Positions 61,368 through 64,000 of a DNA stretch of 64,000 nt are shown piece after piece (the first letter of the stretch is position 1; each line of letters begins with the position of its first letter). This DNA comes from Paludibacterium purpuratum. GTDB lineage: Bacteria; Pseudomonadota; Gammaproteobacteria; Burkholderiales; Chromobacteriaceae. Both the position numbers and the translations under genes were made by a program. The stretch spans positions 62,001 to 126,000 of the forward strand of contig NZ_SNZP01000008.1 in assembly GCF_004363805.1 (NCBI RefSeq). Direction: 5' to 3'. The notes under the pieces are model-generated. The model saw only the letters and a program-made list of their open reading frames with translations, did not search any database and was not told the DNA's origin.

Positions 61368-62861
61368 TTACAGCTTGCTTTGCGCCACGTGGGCAATCAG
61401 ATCGTTCACCGCCGGGTGCATCTTGTCGATGAAAGCCTGCGGATACAGCCCCATGCCAAGCACGGTCAACGCCAACAGCGCCAGCACCAGGAACTCGCGC
61501 TTGTTGATGTCCTTGAGCTCGGCCACGTGGTCGTTGGCCACTTCGCCGAAGATCACGCGCTTGAACATCCACAGCGTATAGGCCGCGCCGAAGATCAACG
61601 TCGTGGCGGCGAGCGCCGCATACCAGAAGTTCACCTGCACCGCGCCGAGGATCACCATGAACTCGCCGACGAAGCCCGAGGTCGCCGGCAAACCGGCATT
61701 GGCCATGGCAAACAACATCATGAAGGCGGCGAACATCGGCATCTTGTTGGCCACGCCGCCATAATCGCCGATGTTGCGGCTATGCATGCGGTCGTACATG
61801 ACGCCGATCGACATAAACATCGCAGCCGATACGAAGCCGTGCGACACCATCTGGATCAGTGCGCCTTCGACGGCGTAAACGTTCTGGGTGTTGCCGGCAA
61901 ACATGAAGATGCCGAGCGTCACGAAGCCCATGTGCGAAATCGACGAGTAGGCCACCAGTTTCTTCATATCGGTCTGCACCAGCGCCACCAGGCCGATGTA
62001 CACCACCGCGATCAGCGACAGCGTCACCATGAAGCCGGACAGATAACGCGAAGCGTCCGGTGCGATCGGCAGCGCAAAGCGCAGGAAGCCGTAAGCGCCG
62101 ATCTTCAGCGTGATCGCCGCCAGCACCATCGAACCGCCGGTCGGCGCCTCGACGTGCGCGTCCGGCAACCAGGTGTGCACCGGCCACATCGGCACCTTGA
62201 CGGCGAACGACAGGAAGAAGGCGATGAAGAGCATGATTTGCACGTCGAAGGCGATCTTCAGATCCTGGAAGGCCGAAATCTCGAAGGTGTTGCCCGCCTT
62301 GTTGTACAGGTAGATGAAGGCCACCAGCATCAGCAGCGAGCCCAACAACGTGTACAGGAAGAACTTGATCGACGCATACACCCGGCGCGGCCCGCCCCAG
62401 ACACCGATGATCAGGTACATCGGGATCAGCATGCCCTCGAAGAACACGTAGAACAGAATCGCGTCGAGCGCGGCGAAGGCGCCGTTGATCAAACCGGACA
62501 TGATCAGGAAGGCCGCCATGTATTGCGCGGTACGCTTCTGGATCACTTCCCAACCGGTGATCACCACCAAAAGCGTGGTGAAGCTGTTGAGAACCACGAA
62601 CAGCATCGAAATGCCATCAACGCCAAGGTGGTAGTTGATGTTGAGCGCTTCGATCCAGGGATGCATTTCTTCGAACTGCATGCCGCCATGCAGTTCGGCA
62701 AAGCCGGTAAACAGCGGCAGCGAAAGCAGGAAGCCCGCCAACGCCCCCACCACGGCGATCCAGCGCGCGAGGCGGGCATGGGCATCGCTGCCGGTTGCCA
62801 GGACCAAGAGGCCGAACAGAATCGGCACCCAGATCACCAGACTTAGAACATTAGTCAACAT
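61368..62861 (-). CDS. nuoM: NADH-quinone oxidoreductase subunit M
   Basis: Proton-pumping antiporter-like subunit; 497 residues, about 14 helices. Motifs: YFLGVDGISML-like YHLGVDGISMLFVVLN, FYVFFEGMLIPMYLIIGVWGG (with the conserved Glu), KVPMWPVHTWLPDAHVEAPTGGSMVLA and DMKKLVAYSSISHMGFV. It follows nuoL by 39 bp. Confidence 0.97.
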   Translation of the reverse strand: MLTNVLSLVIWVPILFGLLVLATGSDAHARLARWIAVVGALAGFLLSLPLFTGFAELHGGMQFEEMHPWIEALNINYHLGVDGISMLFVVLNSFTTLLVVITGWEVIQKRTAQYMAAFLIMSGLINGAFAALDAILFYVFFEGMLIPMYLIIGVWGGPRRVYASIKFFLYTLLGSLLMLVAFIYLYNKAGNTFEISAFQDLKIAFDVQIMLFIAFFLSFAVKVPMWPVHTWLPDAHVEAPTGGSMVLAAITLKIGAYGFLRFALPIAPDASRYLSGFMVTLSLIAVVYIGLVALVQTDMKKLVAYSSISHMGFVTLGIFMFAGNTQNVYAVEGALIQMVSHGFVSAAMFMSIGVMYDRMHSRNIGDYGGVANKMPMFAAFMMLFAMANAGLPATSGFVGEFMVILGAVQVNFWYAALAATTLIFGAAYTLWMFKRVIFGEVANDHVAELKDINKREFLVLALLALTVLGMGLYPQAFIDKMHPAVNDLIAHVAQSKL

Positions 62862-62900
62862 AGTCGAAACCTTGTGTTTTCAATCCCGGTTTTTCGTGGC

Positions 62901-64000
62901 TCAGCGCAAGATCAGCGGTGCGAACCAATAGGTCATCAAAGCCAGCACGCCAAGAATCATGGTGGCGGCATAGCTGTAGATGAAGCCGGTCTGCAAGCGA
63001 CGGGTCAGGCGCGAGATCGAGGCCACCATGGCCGCGGATCCATTCACCAACAGACCGTCGATCAGCAGCATGTCGCCGATCTTCCAGAAAGCATTGCCCA
63101 GCCAGCGAGAGCCCTTGGCAAAGACCGCAAAGTACAGCTCATCCAGGTAGTACTTGTTGACGAGCAGGACATAGACGCCATTGATGCGGCGACGAATCGC
63201 GTCCGGCAATTGCGGCGCCTTCATGTAGCCGATCCAGGCTGCCAGCACGCCGGCAGCGGCCAACCACAGCGGCAACGAGCGCAGAGATTCGAGCGCCATG
63301 GCTGTGGCACCGTGGAACTCCTCGCCCAAATGCAGCAGGGCCGGATGCTTGATGGCGTCGATCACGACCGCGCCATTGAAGAAGTCGCCGTAGACCAGCG
63401 GGCCGACCGCCAGGTAGCCGATGACCACCGACGGGATCGCCAGCAGCACCAGCGGCAGGGTTACCACCCATGGCGATTCGTGCGGATTGTCGTTGGGCCC
63501 CAGGCCATGATGATGTTCGTCTTCGTCATGCGCGTCGGCCTCGTGCTCGTGCACGTTCAGCTTCCAGCGCTCCTTGCCGTGGAACACCATGAAGTACATA
63601 CGGAACGAATAGAGCGCGGTGACGAACACGCTGGCCGTCAGCGCGAAGCTGGCAAAGCCGGCTGCCGGCAGCTGCGATTGGTTGACCGCCTCGATGATCG
63701 AATCTTTGGAGTAGAAGCCGGCGAAGAACGGCGTACCGATCAGCGCCAGCGACCCGACCAGCGAGGTCAGCCAGGTAATCGGCATGTACTTGCGCAGGCC
63801 GCCCATGTTGCGCATGTCCTGATCGTGATGCATGCCCATGATCACCGAACCTGCGGCCAAGAACAGCAGCGCCTTGAAGAAGGCGTGGGTCATGACGTGG
63901 AACACCGCCACCGAGTAGGCCGAAGCGCCGAGCGCCACGGTCATGTACCCCAGTTGCGACAGCGTCGAGTAGGCAACCACACGCTTGATGTCGTTTTGCA
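62901..64000 (-). CDS. nuoL: NADH-quinone oxidoreductase subunit L, C-terminal part (gene runs off the window)
   Basis: Distal antiporter-like subunit of complex I with the long lateral helix. The 366 codons present begin QNDIKRVVAYSTLSQLGYM; the N-terminal half lies beyond the right edge. The C-terminal lateral helix region is visible, as is a His/Glu/Asp-rich loop (VHEHEADAHDEDEHHHGLG, about 155-173 of the visible part) facing the cytoplasm or periplasm, which is unusually acidic/His-rich and could bind metal. First of the nuoL-M-N genes here. Confidence 0.96.
   Translation of the reverse strand, partial: QNDIKRVVAYSTLSQLGYMTVALGASAYSVAVFHVMTHAFFKALLFLAAGSVIMGMHHDQDMRNMGGLRKYMPITWLTSLVGSLALIGTPFFAGFYSKDSIIEAVNQSQLPAAGFASFALTASVFVTALYSFRMYFMVFHGKERWKLNVHEHEADAHDEDEHHHGLGPNDNPHESPWVVTLPLVLLAIPSVVIGYLAVGPLVYGDFFNGAVVIDAIKHPALLHLGEEFHGATAMALESLRSLPLWLAAAGVLAAWIGYMKAPQLPDAIRRRINGVYVLLVNKYYLDELYFAVFAKGSRWLGNAFWKIGDMLLIDGLLVNGSAAMVASISRLTRRLQTGFIYSYAATMILGVLALMTYWFAPLILR

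Noticed and set aside
60429-62846. 805-codon open frame opposite nuoN and nuoM
   Set aside because: His/Arg/Glu-rich antisense of two membrane-protein genes; no start signals.

Overview
The window looks like a chromosomal segment of a GC-rich betaproteobacterium, most likely of the order Neisseriales (Chromobacteriaceae-like). This is inferred from gene content, not from any database search. The supporting features are a class I PHA synthase, a monomeric phenylalanine hydroxylase, a DUF2818 gene directly after nuoN, a GNA1162-type (DUF799) lipoprotein, an SAH riboswitch in front of ahcY-metF, and an rplM-rpsI pair. No insertion sequence, prophage, integrase or CRISPR array was seen.

Layout. 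1-13.2 kb holds housekeeping genes: plsY (partial), folB, dadA with an orphan cheR, erpA, argC, rpsI/rplM, a complete deoC-deoA-deoB-deoD nucleoside salvage operon, and mutY-relA. A likely small RNA, with its own promoter and terminator and a CU-rich anti-Shine-Dalgarno stretch, sits between deoD and rplM. 13.4-32.4 kb is a complete type VI secretion locus in two convergent blocks: tssABC-hcp-tssEFGH-DUF4280 PAAR-like-vgrG-small unknown-tssJ on the plus strand, and tssK-tssL(OmpA)-tssM on the minus strand. 32.5-45.3 kb is mixed: an RlmL-type rRNA methyltransferase, a FUSC membrane protein, an isochorismatase-fold protein lacking the catalytic Cys, a LysR/DoxX divergent pair, phaC, tyrS, an antiporter followed by a periplasmic 11-residue-repeat protein, an MFS transporter, a secreted unknown and tRNA-Phe. 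45.5-54.1 kb covers aromatic amino-acid breakdown (phhA, hpd, a divergent Lrp regulator), a diguanylate cyclase, a 24-residue small protein gene, and the methyl cycle (metK, SAH riboswitch, ahcY, metF). 54.2-59.4 kb is cell-envelope related: two LpxL-type acyltransferases, three small exported proteins and a CsgG/DUF4810/DUF799 lipoprotein operon. 59.6-64.0 kb is the end of the complex I operon (nuoL partial, nuoM, nuoN, DUF2818).

How the genes work together. The T6SS block encodes baseplate, sheath, tube, membrane complex, recycling ATPase and spike, but no recognisable toxin/immunity pair. phhA makes tyrosine from phenylalanine, and Hpd acts further down tyrosine degradation. metK, ahcY and metF form the SAM-SAH-homocysteine-methyl-THF cycle, with an RNA switch that should raise ahcY-metF expression when SAH accumulates. 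The least explained parts are the sRNA candidate near 5.4 kb, the 86-residue protein between vgrG and tssJ, the small exported proteins at 55.9-57.3 kb, the 11-mer repeat protein at 40.8 kb and the 24-residue protein at 50.1 kb.
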